This document shows positions 7,533 through 15,597 of a DNA stretch of 58,033 nt, in pieces; position 1 is the first letter of the stretch; each line of letters starts with the position of its first letter. The notes below the pieces were generated by a model. That model saw nothing but the letters and a program-made list of their open reading frames with translations. It had not been told where the DNA came from and made no database searches. Made by a program: the position numbers and the translations under genes. The DNA is from Oscillospiraceae bacterium (lineage in GTDB: Bacteria > Bacillota > Clostridia > Oscillospirales > Oscillospiraceae): contig JAFRLZ010000048.1 of NCBI GenBank assembly GCA_017430985.1, forward strand, positions 1 through 58,033, in the 5' to 3' direction.

Positions 7533-7561
7533 TTGCCGTTCGAAATCTTTTTCGATATAAT
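7533..7561 (+). promoter_or_regulatory. Promoter with built-in palindrome upstream of the xylulokinase gene
   Basis: TTGCCG (7533-7538), 17-base spacer, TATAAT (7556-7561). The spacer contains the inverted repeat TCGAAA-tctt-TTTCGA (7540-7555), placed where a repressor would block RNA polymerase. No regulator gene is adjacent to this promoter. Confidence 0.6.
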
Positions 7562-7596
7562 GATTTAAAATACTCGGAAAAAGCGAGGGCAAAACC

Positions 7597-9072
7597 ATGT
7601 TTTTCATCGGCGTCGATCTCGGTACCTCGGCGGTGAAGCTGCTGCTGGTGGATGAGCAGGGACGGATCGTGCGGTCCGTCACGAAAGAATATCCCATCTC
7701 CTTTCCGCACCCGGGCTGGTCGGAGCAGAACCCGGCGGATTGGTGGAAGGCGGTGCAGCATGGCATCCTCGAGCTGACCGAGCACATCGACAAGTGGGAA
7801 GTCCGCGGCATCGGCTGTGGCGGGCAGATGCACGGTCTCGTCGTACTGGACGAGCAAGACCGTGTGATCCGTCCGGCGATTCTTTGGAACGACGGACGCA
7901 CGGCGGAAGAGACAGAGTGGCTGAACACCGAGATCGGCAAGGACAGACTTTCCGCGCTGACGGCCAACATTGCCTTCGCAGGCTTTACCGCGCCGAAGCT
8001 GCTGTGGATGAAAAAGCACGAGCCCGAAAACTTCGCGCGCATCAAAAAGATCATGCTGCCGAAGGACTACATCAACTACCGCCTCACCGGCGTGCACGCC
8101 TGTGACTACTCCGACGCGAGCGGGATGCTGCTGTTGGATGTGAAAAACAAGTGCTGGTCGAAGGAAATGCTGGACATTTGCGGCCTGTCCGAGGCGCAGA
8201 TGCCGCGGCTCTTTGAGAGCTTTGAAGGCATCGGCACGATCCAGGGCTTCGTTTCCGGCGCGCTCGGACTGCCGCGCGACTGCAAGGTGGTCGCCGGCGC
8301 GGGGGACAACGCCGCCGCAGCGGTCGGAACCGGCGTCGTGGGAGAGGGCGGCTGCAATATTTCCCTCGGCACCAGCGGTACGATCTTCATTTCTTCCGAG
8401 CGTTTCGGCGTTGATCCCAACAACGCCCTGCACGCTTTTGCTCATGCCGACGGCAGATTTCACCTGATGGGCTGTATGCTCTCGGCGGCGAGCTGCAACA
8501 AATGGTTCTGCGACGAGATCCTGAGAACAAAGGACTATGCTGGAGAACAGGTTGACATAACTAAAGACGGCCTTGGCCGGAACCGCGTTTTCTTCCTGCC
8601 CTATCTGATGGGCGAGCGCAGCCCGATCAACGATACTGACGCCCGCGCCTGCTTTATCGGCATGAGTATGGATACGAGCCGCGCCGAACTGGTGCAGGCG
8701 GTGCTGGAGGGCGTGGCCTTCGCGACGCGCGACAGCTTCGAGGTGGCAAAAAGCCTTGGCCTGAACATCACGCACTCGATGCTCTGCGGCGGCGGGGCGA
8801 GGAGCCCGCTGTGGCGGACGATCCTCGCCAACGTCCTGAATATCCGCCTGGATATTCCGCAGACCGAGGAGGGTCCTGGTTACGGCGGCGCAATGCTCGC
8901 CATGGTCGGCTGCGGCGCATATGACAGCATAAAAGCCTGCGTGGACGCCTTGGTGCGCGTGACCGACAGCGTCGAGCCCGATCCCACGCTGGCCGCCAGA
9001 TACGAGGAACGTTACCAGAAATTCCGGAAACTTTATCCTGCCATGAAGAATCTGTTTCAGGAGGTCAAATAA
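7597..9072 (+). CDS. xylB: Xylulokinase (FGGY carbohydrate kinase)
   Basis: Phosphorylates D-xylulose to xylulose 5-phosphate for the pentose phosphate pathway. 491 residues, normal for XylB. FGGY features: phosphate-1 loop GVDLGTSAVK near the N-terminus, the XylB signature GGQMHGLVVLD at about 76-86, ILWNDGRTAEE, the ATP-domain NISLGTSGTIF, and LCGGGARSPLW near 400. QMHG specifically favours xylulose over glycerol or gluconate kinases. The isomerase-family gene begins 2 bases after its stop, so the two form an operon that can turn an imported sugar into a pentulose phosphate. Confidence 0.9.
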   Translation: MFFIGVDLGTSAVKLLLVDEQGRIVRSVTKEYPISFPHPGWSEQNPADWWKAVQHGILELTEHIDKWEVRGIGCGGQMHGLVVLDEQDRVIRPAILWNDGRTAEETEWLNTEIGKDRLSALTANIAFAGFTAPKLLWMKKHEPENFARIKKIMLPKDYINYRLTGVHACDYSDASGMLLLDVKNKCWSKEMLDICGLSEAQMPRLFESFEGIGTIQGFVSGALGLPRDCKVVAGAGDNAAAAVGTGVVGEGGCNISLGTSGTIFISSERFGVDPNNALHAFAHADGRFHLMGCMLSAASCNKWFCDEILRTKDYAGEQVDITKDGLGRNRVFFLPYLMGERSPINDTDARACFIGMSMDTSRAELVQAVLEGVAFATRDSFEVAKSLGLNITHSMLCGGGARSPLWRTILANVLNIRLDIPQTEEGPGYGGAMLAMVGCGAYDSIKACVDALVRVTDSVEPDPTLAARYEERYQKFRKLYPAMKNLFQEVK

Positions 9073-9073
9073 A

Positions 9074-10549
9074 ATGCAGAACATCCCGGAAGTGAAACTC
9101 GGCCTGATCGCCGTTTCCCGTGACTGCTTTCCAATCGCGCTTTCCGAGGCGCGCCGTGCCGCCATCGTAAAAACCTGCGGCGGCAACATCTACGAGTGCC
9201 CTGTTACCGCGGAAAATGAAAAAGACATGCTCAAGGCCGTTGAGGACGTCAAGGCCGCGGGCTGCAACGCTCTCGTCGTCTTCCTCGGTAACTTCGGTCC
9301 TGAGACGCCGGAGACGCTGATCGCCAAATACTTCGACGGTCCCTGCATGTTCGCGGCCGCCGCCGAGGGCGACGGCGATCTCATCAACGGCCGCGGCGAC
9401 GCCTACTGCGGCATGCTTAACTGCTCCTACAACCTCGGTATGCGTCACCTCAAGGGCTATATCCCCGAGTACCCTGTGGGCACGGCGGAAGAGATCGGCC
9501 AAAAGATCAAGGAGTTTTACCCCATCGCCCGCGCGATCATCGGCGTGAAAAACCTGAAGATCATCAGCTTCGGTCCGCGCCCGCAGGACTTCTTCGCCTG
9601 CAACGCGCCGATCAAGGGGCTGTACGAGCTGGGCGTGGAGATCGAAGAGAACAGCGAGCTCGATCTGCTGGTTTCCTACAGAGAGCACGCGAACGATCCG
9701 CGCATCCCCGCTGCCTGCTCTGACATGGCCGACGAGATGGGCGAAGGAAAATACTTCCCCGATCTGCTCGCGCGCATGGCGCAGTTTGAGCTGACCCTTC
9801 TGGATTGGGCGGAGGCGCACAAGGGCGCGCGCAAATACGTCGCTTTCGCGGACAAGTGCTGGCCGGCTTTCCCGGAGCAATTCGGCTTTGAGCCCTGCTT
9901 TGTCAACTCCCGGCTCGCTGCACGCGGCATCCCCGTGAGCTGCGAGGTGGATATCTACGGTGCGCTGAGCGAGTACATCGGCGCCTGCGTCTCGGGCGAC
10001 GCGGTGACCATTCTGGATATCAACAACAGCGTTCCCGCCTCCATGTGGGAAGAGCAGATCAAGGGCAAGTTCGACTATACGCTGACCGACACCTTTATGG
10101 GCTTCCACTGCGGCAACACCCCGAGCTGCAAGATGTGCGCGGACCGGGCGGTGAAGTATCAGCTCATCCAGCACCGCCTGCTGGAGCCGGCCGGCTCCGA
10201 GCCAGACTTCACGCGCGGCACCCTCGAGGGCGACATTGCCCCCGGCGAGATCACCTTCTTCCGCCTGCAGTGCGATTCGGACGGGAATCTCCGCTCCTAT
10301 ATCGCGGAGGGCGAGGTCCTGCCCGTGGCAACCACGAGCTTCGGCGGCATTGGCGTCTTCGCCATCAAGGAGATGGGCCGCTTCTACCGGCATGTGCTGA
10401 TCCAGAAGCGCTATCCCCACCACGGCGCGGTGGCCTTCGGCCATCACGGCAGGGCGCTGTTTGATGTCTTCAAATACTTAGGCGTGCAGGATATCGGCTG
10501 GAATCAGCCGAAGAACCTACCCTATTCGACGGAGAATCCCTGGGCGTAA
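9074..10549 (+). CDS. L-fucose/L-arabinose isomerase-family protein, partner of XylB
   Basis: A 491-residue cytosolic aldose-ketose isomerase of the FucI/AraA superfamily. The N-terminal Rossmann-like domains hold NALVVFLGNFGPETPE; the C-terminal half holds the expected metal-site neighbourhood: CEVDIYGALSEY, ILDINN, MGFHCGNTPSC and HHGAVAFGHHG, supplying Glu, Asp and His ligands. True FucI is about 590 residues, so this is a shorter relative whose substrate is unknown. Co-transcription with xylulokinase suggests it makes a ketose XylB can use, possibly D-xylulose or L-xylulose. Closest published function cannot be given without a search. Confidence 0.75.
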   Translation: MQNIPEVKLGLIAVSRDCFPIALSEARRAAIVKTCGGNIYECPVTAENEKDMLKAVEDVKAAGCNALVVFLGNFGPETPETLIAKYFDGPCMFAAAAEGDGDLINGRGDAYCGMLNCSYNLGMRHLKGYIPEYPVGTAEEIGQKIKEFYPIARAIIGVKNLKIISFGPRPQDFFACNAPIKGLYELGVEIEENSELDLLVSYREHANDPRIPAACSDMADEMGEGKYFPDLLARMAQFELTLLDWAEAHKGARKYVAFADKCWPAFPEQFGFEPCFVNSRLAARGIPVSCEVDIYGALSEYIGACVSGDAVTILDINNSVPASMWEEQIKGKFDYTLTDTFMGFHCGNTPSCKMCADRAVKYQLIQHRLLEPAGSEPDFTRGTLEGDIAPGEITFFRLQCDSDGNLRSYIAEGEVLPVATTSFGGIGVFAIKEMGRFYRHVLIQKRYPHHGAVAFGHHGRALFDVFKYLGVQDIGWNQPKNLPYSTENPWA

Positions 10550-10603
10550 CAGATCGTGCGAGGCGGGAGCTGTGCGCCTCTTTGAGCAATCCAGTCTCTA
10601 GGC

Positions 10604-10657
10604 AAGCAAGCATCAATAATGCAACAAAAATTGCAATATTGATGCTTGCTTTTCTTC
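10604..10657 (+). terminator. 21-bp inverted repeat: terminator of the xylB operon, overlapping the next promoter
   Basis: Arms 10604-10624 and 10631-10651 are complementary with a single mismatch (core AGCAAGCATCAATA), loop CAAAAA, tail TTTCTTC. It can terminate the xylB operon, but its right arm overlaps the -35 of the MATE promoter, so it might also act as a regulator binding site. Confidence 0.7.
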
Positions 10658-10674
10658 TGTGCGGCAAATAGAAT
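10646..10674 (+). promoter_or_regulatory. Promoter for the MATE-tetR operon
   Basis: TTGCTT (10646-10651), 17-base spacer, TAGAAT (10669-10674). The -35 lies in the right arm of the 21-bp inverted repeat. Confidence 0.5.
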
Positions 10675-10703
10675 AAAGACAAGATCAGGAAAGGAGGGAA
10701 AGC

Positions 10704-12059
10704 ATGGACGGCAAAAGCGCGAAAAACGAACGCCTGTTCCGTGAGGCGCCGGTATGGAAGTCGATTGCTTCGCTTGCCATCCCCTCGCTGCTCTCGATCC
10801 TGGTCATGATCTTCTACAATCTGGCCGACACCTTTTTCATCGCCCAGCTCGGCGACACGGCGAAAGTGGCCGCCGTATCCATCGTCAGCCCCGTCTTTTC
10901 CATCATCATGGCGCTGGGGACCATGCTGGGCGTCGGAGCCGGCACGGTGATCTCCGTCGCTTTCGGCGCGGGAGACGCGGAGAAAGCGAAAAATACGGCG
11001 AGCCTCTGCTTCTACGCCGGCATCGCGCTCAGCGCGCTCATCAGCGTTCTGCTGCTTGCTTTCTCCGCGCCGCTGCTGCGTTTCCTCGGCACGCAGCCGG
11101 AGATGTGGGACGACGCGGCGACCTATCTGCGCGTCCTTGCGCCGGGCACGGTCTTCATGATCAGCTCCACCACGGTTTCCGCCTTGATCCGCGCCGAGGG
11201 CGGCGTAAGAGAAGGCCTGCGCGGCTATCTCGCGGGGACGGTCACGAACATCGTGCTCGATCCGCTGTTCATCCTCGTGTTCCGCTGGGGCGTGGCCGGA
11301 GCGGCCGTCGCCACGGTGCTGGGCAACCTCGTCTCCGTCCTGATCTATCTCGCCTACATCCGCCGCCATGCGACGGTGGTCTCGCTCGATCCGAAGCGCG
11401 CGCTCGCGGACGCGGCCGTTCTGGGCAGCGTCATCGCGCTGGGGGTGCCGAACGCGGTCAGCACCCTGCTCAGCGGCTTTGCCTCCACCTTTTCCAATCA
11501 GCTTCTGTCCACACACGGCACCGACGCCATCGCCGCCATGGCTGCGGCCGGGAAATCCAGCATGCTGATTTCCATGGTCCAGATGGGCATCTGCATGGGC
11601 GTGCAGCCGCTGCTGGCCTATAATTTCGGCGCGAAAAACATCGAACGCCTGAAGGAGACGCTGCGCAAGACCGCTCTGCTGACGGTGCTGGTGGGCCTTG
11701 CCTCCGCCGCACTGTGCTTCATCTTCCGCCGCTGGGTCATTGGTCTGTTTTTGAAGGAAGCGCAGGTCGCGCAGACGGGCGAGAGCCTGATCCTCTGGCT
11801 GATCGCCGGCGCGCCATTCCTCGGTTTCGTGTACTTGAGCACCAACTATCTGCAGGCCACAAAGAAGGCGAGCGCGGCGATCCTTGTGTCGCTGCTGCGG
11901 CAGGGCCTGCTGCTGATCCCGCTGCTGTATCTGTTCCACCGGCTGCTCGGCCTGACGGGCATCGCGGCCGCGCATCTGGCGACGGACATCGGCGCGGCGG
12001 CGCTGGCCACGCTGATCTTTTTCGTTCACTATCGCCGCATGAGGAGGGAGCTTGCATGA
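10704..12059 (+). CDS. MATE-family multidrug efflux transporter
   Basis: 451 residues with about 12 predicted helices in two homologous halves, the MATE layout; it would export organic cations or drugs using a Na+ or H+ gradient. Typical segments are IPSLLSILVMIFYNLADTFF in helix 1 and GAGTVISVAFGAGDAEKAKN after helix 2, mirrored in the second half by MGICMGVQPLLAYNFGAKN. The start has AAAGGAGGGAAAGC upstream. The TetR gene begins inside its stop codon (ATGA), so pump and regulator are made together, suggesting the regulator senses a pump substrate. Role within the island may be export of released plant aglycones; that is inference. Confidence 0.9.
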   Translation: MDGKSAKNERLFREAPVWKSIASLAIPSLLSILVMIFYNLADTFFIAQLGDTAKVAAVSIVSPVFSIIMALGTMLGVGAGTVISVAFGAGDAEKAKNTASLCFYAGIALSALISVLLLAFSAPLLRFLGTQPEMWDDAATYLRVLAPGTVFMISSTTVSALIRAEGGVREGLRGYLAGTVTNIVLDPLFILVFRWGVAGAAVATVLGNLVSVLIYLAYIRRHATVVSLDPKRALADAAVLGSVIALGVPNAVSTLLSGFASTFSNQLLSTHGTDAIAAMAAAGKSSMLISMVQMGICMGVQPLLAYNFGAKNIERLKETLRKTALLTVLVGLASAALCFIFRRWVIGLFLKEAQVAQTGESLILWLIAGAPFLGFVYLSTNYLQATKKASAAILVSLLRQGLLLIPLLYLFHRLLGLTGIAAAHLATDIGAAALATLIFFVHYRRMRRELA

Positions 12060-12616
12060 ATACCGCCAACAATTCTCTTCGGCAGGACACCGACCGCCGC
12101 ATCCGGGAGGTGCTGCTCAGCTCTCTCGAACAGGGGAAGGAGCCCACGGTCGGCGAGCTCTGCGCAGGTGCGGGCGTCAACCGCTCCACCTTTTACCGGC
12201 ACTATCTGGATGTCTACGATCTGATGGAAAAGACCGAGACGGAGATCCAGAAGGGCCTGGCGCAGACGCTCGTCTCCGAGGCCGAAGGCGATCCGCTCGA
12301 GCGCTTGGTGCGCTACGTCGGCGGCTATGGCAGCTTCTATCGGATCTATCTGCAAAAGCATCTGAACGGCTCGATGGAGGCAGGCTTCCAGAGCTATTGG
12401 GAGAGCCATTTCAAGCCCGTGTTCCTGAGGGCGGGCGTCAGAGACGAGCGCCGGATGCAGTACTTTTACCAATTCGTGAAGGCTGGCGTGATGACCGTCC
12501 TGAAAATGTGGCTGGACGACGGCTACCGGGAGAGCCCGGAAGAGATCGCCCGCGTCCTGCGCTCTATGCTGAACTCAACCGCCTGGAAGAAAAACGCCTC
12601 CGATAAAAACGGATGA
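12056..12616 (+). CDS. TetR/AcrR-family transcriptional regulator
   Basis: 186 residues starting at ATG 12056 overlapping the MATE stop by 4 bases, with AGGAGGGAGCTTGC upstream. The N-terminal helix-turn-helix is clear: TVGELCAGAGVNRSTFYRHYLDV, residues about 31-53 (the FYRHY signature). The C-terminal domain (about 75-180) ends with the FVKAGVMTVLKMWLDDG pattern known from TetR C-terminal domains of the YxaF/DhaS type. It probably controls the upstream MATE gene, with the 21-bp inverted repeat at 10604-10651 as a candidate operator. Confidence 0.9.
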   Translation: MNTANNSLRQDTDRRIREVLLSSLEQGKEPTVGELCAGAGVNRSTFYRHYLDVYDLMEKTETEIQKGLAQTLVSEAEGDPLERLVRYVGGYGSFYRIYLQKHLNGSMEAGFQSYWESHFKPVFLRAGVRDERRMQYFYQFVKAGVMTVLKMWLDDGYRESPEEIARVLRSMLNSTAWKKNASDKNG

Positions 12617-12620
12617 CAGG

Positions 12621-12650
12621 AAAACTGCGCAGAACGATCTGCGCAGTTTC
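12621..12650. terminator. Bidirectional terminator between tetR and araC
   Basis: Perfect hairpin AAACTGCGCAGA-acga-TCTGCGCAGTTT between converging genes, followed by TTTAT-type sequence. Confidence 0.85.
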
Positions 12651-12651
12651 T

Positions 12652-13911
12652 TTATCGGGAGATGTCCAAGGCGGTTTTCTTTTTCTTTCGATATTGCGCC
12701 GGCGTGTAGCCCGCGGTCTCCCGGAAGCTCTGGATGAAGTAGTTGACCGTGTTGAAGGCGAGGCGTTCGGCGATCTCGCGCACGCTCATGTCGGTGGATT
12801 CCAGCAGCACCTTGGCGCGTTCGACCTTGGCGAAGCGGATGTACGTGCTGACCGGGATGCCGGTCTCTTTTTTGAACTTCTCCGTCAGATAGTATTCCGT
12901 GTAGCCCACCAGCGCGGCGAGATCGGCTACGCGGATCTTTCGGTCGAGGCTCAGCTCGATGTAATCGCAGCACTTCTGGATCGCGTGCGAATAGCCGGGG
13001 TTTGACCGCAGATGATGCACGCGGTAAATGAAATCGTGATACATGGCTGTGGCCAGCGCCGCCAACTCGCCGGAGTCGCGGCAGTCCTCCACCGATTGCA
13101 GATACGAGTCGCCCAGCGCGTAAGCGGTCTCGGGAGAGAGACCGCCTTCCATGGCCGCGCGGCTGACCAGCGTCGTGAAGACGACGATGCTGGTCTTCAT
13201 CTGCCGCAGAGGATCGGCGCCCTGCACCGGAACGCCGGGGCTGAGGTTGACGCTGCGCTGGATGACGGCGTGATAGTTGATGTCGCCGTTGCGTACCATC
13301 TGCAGCAGCGCGCGTTCGGCCAGCCAGACCTTTTCGCGGTCCCGCGCGCCCGCGGTCGAGGCCTGGATCTCCGCGCCCACAGATACGGAGCCCAGCGCCT
13401 CTGGGCCGAGCTGATCGCCGGTGAGCGTATTGTGCACCATCACGACGTAGCGGGAGAAAATGGCGTAGGGGATCACCGGCAGACGCGGCAGCGAAGCGAT
13501 CAGCTCGCTTCCCCAGCGCGCTCCATCGAGCGTGTCGGTAAAGGTACGCAGCGAGGCGCGCAGCTGCCGCTCCGACGGCGCGGCGTAGAAGACCGGGCCG
13601 ACCACAAAGAGCAGGCTGCGCTTACGCTCCGTCTCAAATGTCACGGCCCACTGCATCCCAATCGGCGAGCCGAGCAGGAAGGGCGCCTTCTGCTCCGCAT
13701 TTTTTGCCATTTCCTTTGCCTTTTCCTTTGCGCCGAGGATAGAGAAGGAGCGGGAAAGGAGCGCCTCGTCCTCCTTCGGGCAGGAGGAGGCGATCAGCTC
13801 GCCGGCGTCGTCGAAGCACCAAACGTACAGTTTTTCGCTGCCGGAAATGACAGATTCCAGCAAAAGCAGATTTTGTTCTCCCTGCGTCATGCGCTGTTCC
13901 ATCCGCGTCAC
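12652..13911 (-). CDS. AraC-family regulator of the glycoside cluster
   Basis: 419 residues. The C-terminal ~105 residues form the double helix-turn-helix of AraC proteins: KIRVADLAALVGYTEYYLTE, then MSVREIAERLAFNTVNYFIQ and the closing FRETAGYTPAQYRK. The N-terminal ~300 residues are a sensor with no recognised cupin; residues 15-150 (LYVWCFDDAGELIAS, AVTFETERKRSLLFVVGPVF) resemble a PAS/GAF-like small-molecule pocket. It is transcribed divergently from the GPH transporter gene over a 165-base region, the standard place for a pathway activator. Confidence 0.88.
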   Translation of the reverse strand: MTRMEQRMTQGEQNLLLLESVISGSEKLYVWCFDDAGELIASSCPKEDEALLSRSFSILGAKEKAKEMAKNAEQKAPFLLGSPIGMQWAVTFETERKRSLLFVVGPVFYAAPSERQLRASLRTFTDTLDGARWGSELIASLPRLPVIPYAIFSRYVVMVHNTLTGDQLGPEALGSVSVGAEIQASTAGARDREKVWLAERALLQMVRNGDINYHAVIQRSVNLSPGVPVQGADPLRQMKTSIVVFTTLVSRAAMEGGLSPETAYALGDSYLQSVEDCRDSGELAALATAMYHDFIYRVHHLRSNPGYSHAIQKCCDYIELSLDRKIRVADLAALVGYTEYYLTEKFKKETGIPVSTYIRFAKVERAKVLLESTDMSVREIAERLAFNTVNYFIQSFRETAGYTPAQYRKKKKTALDISR

Positions 13912-13981
13912 CTCTCTCTGTGTTCCACTCTATCACACTTTTTTCTGCCAGACAAGATTATTCCTGAATTTTTGTAACTTT

Positions 13982-14026
13982 GCCGGGATTATTGGCTTTA
14001 CCGCCCTCCCGGCTTTTTCGTACAAT
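13982..14026 (+). promoter_or_regulatory. Candidate AraC-controlled promoter region of the glycoside operon
   Basis: A good -10 TACAAT (14021-14026) has no proper -35 at 17 or 18 bases (best is TTTACC-like). An inverted repeat GCCGGGA (13982-13988) / TCCCGGC (14007-14013) lies where the -35 and activator should sit. Weak -35 plus a divergent AraC gene is what an activator-dependent promoter looks like. Confidence 0.45.
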
Positions 14027-14076
14027 ACAGCTGCAAGTGAAAAACCTCATATCAATACAGAACAGGAGAAATCATC

Positions 14077-15597
14077 ATGGCTAAGGAAAAAATCACCCAA
14101 AGCGAGATCGACGGCGTTCAGTACCGCCGTGCAAAACTGTGGCAGATCATCCTCATCGCCTTCAACGCTCTCAATGGCATGGCCGTCTATATCCTGATCG
14201 GCCAGGCTTCCTACGCGGCCAGCATCGGCTTCGGCATCTCCACGCTGCTCGTCGGCGGTCTGCTGACATTCACCCGTATCTTCGACGCCGTCACAGACCC
14301 GCTGCTCGCCTTCCTCTATGACCGTGTCAACACCCGCTGGGGAAAGGTCCGCCCCCTGATGCTGCTCGGCTGGGCGATCCAGTCCCTGGGTATTATGGCC
14401 ATGTTCTCCTGGACGGCCAGCAAGGGCTTCGGTGTGGGCATGTTCCTCATCACCTACATGGTCTATGTCATCGGCTACACCATCGTGAACATGACGGCGC
14501 AGACCCTGCCCGCTCTGCTCACCAACGACCCGAAGCAGCGCCCGACCGTCGGCGTGTGGCAGACCGTGTTCAATTACATCGTTCCCATGGCCTTCACCAT
14601 CGTGCTCAACACTGTGCTGCTTCCCCGGCACGGCGGTGAGTACAATCAGGCCTATTTGACCGCCGCGGCCACCGTGACCGTTCTCGTCGCCCTTGTCGGC
14701 GTGCTGCTGGTCTGCGTGGGCGTCTCCGCCTACGATAAGCCGGAGTTTTTCAAAGGCACGAACAAGACCGAGGAGCGGCTGAAGTTCAGAGACATGTGGG
14801 CCGTCCTCTCCAAGAACAAGCCCCTGCAGGCCTACATCATCTCCGCCTCCTCCGACAAGATCGCCCAGCAGGCGGGCTCCGCCGCCATCGTCGGCACCAT
14901 GCTCTCCGGCATTCTGATCGGCAACATGACGATCGCGACCTATCTCTCCGTCGGCGGCATGCTGCCTTCGATCATCTTCGCCATCATCGGCGCGAAGTAC
15001 TGCGGGCGGCACGGCAACAAGGAGGCCATCGTCAACTGGGCCAAATACTGCATCTATGCAAACCTCGTCATGATTGCCTTCTTCGCGGTTACCTGGTTCA
15101 CCGTCGGCACGCATTCCATCGCGCACCTCGGCGTCACGATGATCCTCTATATCCTGCTGACGCTGGTCTGCAACGGCTTCATGATGGCCGGCACTACTGC
15201 CAACACAGCCTTCATGGCGGATATCATCGACTATGAGCTCGACCGCAGCGGCAAGTATATCCCGGCGGTCGTCTCCGGCACCTACAGCCTTGTTGACAAG
15301 ATCGTCTCCTCCTTCTCCGCGCTGATCGCCACCGCCTGCGTGGCGCTGATCGGCTACACGACCACGATGCCTCAGCCCAGCGACAGCCCCACCGGCGGCA
15401 TTTTCTGGGTGACCATGTTCCTGCGCTACGGGCTCGCCATCCTCGGCTGGCTCTGCACACTGTGGGCCATGCGCAAGTGCCGTCTCGGCAAGGCCGAGAT
15501 GGTCGAGGTGCAGAAGCGCATCGAGGACAAGAAGGCCGAGGCCAAGGCCGAGCTGATCGAAAAGGAGCTCCACAAGGGAGATCCCGTCGATGCGTAA
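14077..15597 (+). CDS. GPH-family (MFS_2) glycoside:cation symporter
   Basis: 506 residues, about 12 helices, cytoplasmic charged C-terminus. The GPH/MelB-type hallmark is the loop after helix 2: FTRIFDAVTDPLLAFLYDRV, followed by NTRWGKVRPLML. It should import glycosides or sugars with Na+ or H+. It opens the operon GPH-GH2-TIM barrel-GH78-GH43-GH1, in which each gene overlaps or nearly touches the next; none of the enzymes has a signal peptide, so this is the route by which their substrates enter. The RBS is ACAGGAGAAATCATC. Confidence 0.9.
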   Translation: MAKEKITQSEIDGVQYRRAKLWQIILIAFNALNGMAVYILIGQASYAASIGFGISTLLVGGLLTFTRIFDAVTDPLLAFLYDRVNTRWGKVRPLMLLGWAIQSLGIMAMFSWTASKGFGVGMFLITYMVYVIGYTIVNMTAQTLPALLTNDPKQRPTVGVWQTVFNYIVPMAFTIVLNTVLLPRHGGEYNQAYLTAAATVTVLVALVGVLLVCVGVSAYDKPEFFKGTNKTEERLKFRDMWAVLSKNKPLQAYIISASSDKIAQQAGSAAIVGTMLSGILIGNMTIATYLSVGGMLPSIIFAIIGAKYCGRHGNKEAIVNWAKYCIYANLVMIAFFAVTWFTVGTHSIAHLGVTMILYILLTLVCNGFMMAGTTANTAFMADIIDYELDRSGKYIPAVVSGTYSLVDKIVSSFSALIATACVALIGYTTTMPQPSDSPTGGIFWVTMFLRYGLAILGWLCTLWAMRKCRLGKAEMVEVQKRIEDKKAEAKAELIEKELHKGDPVDA

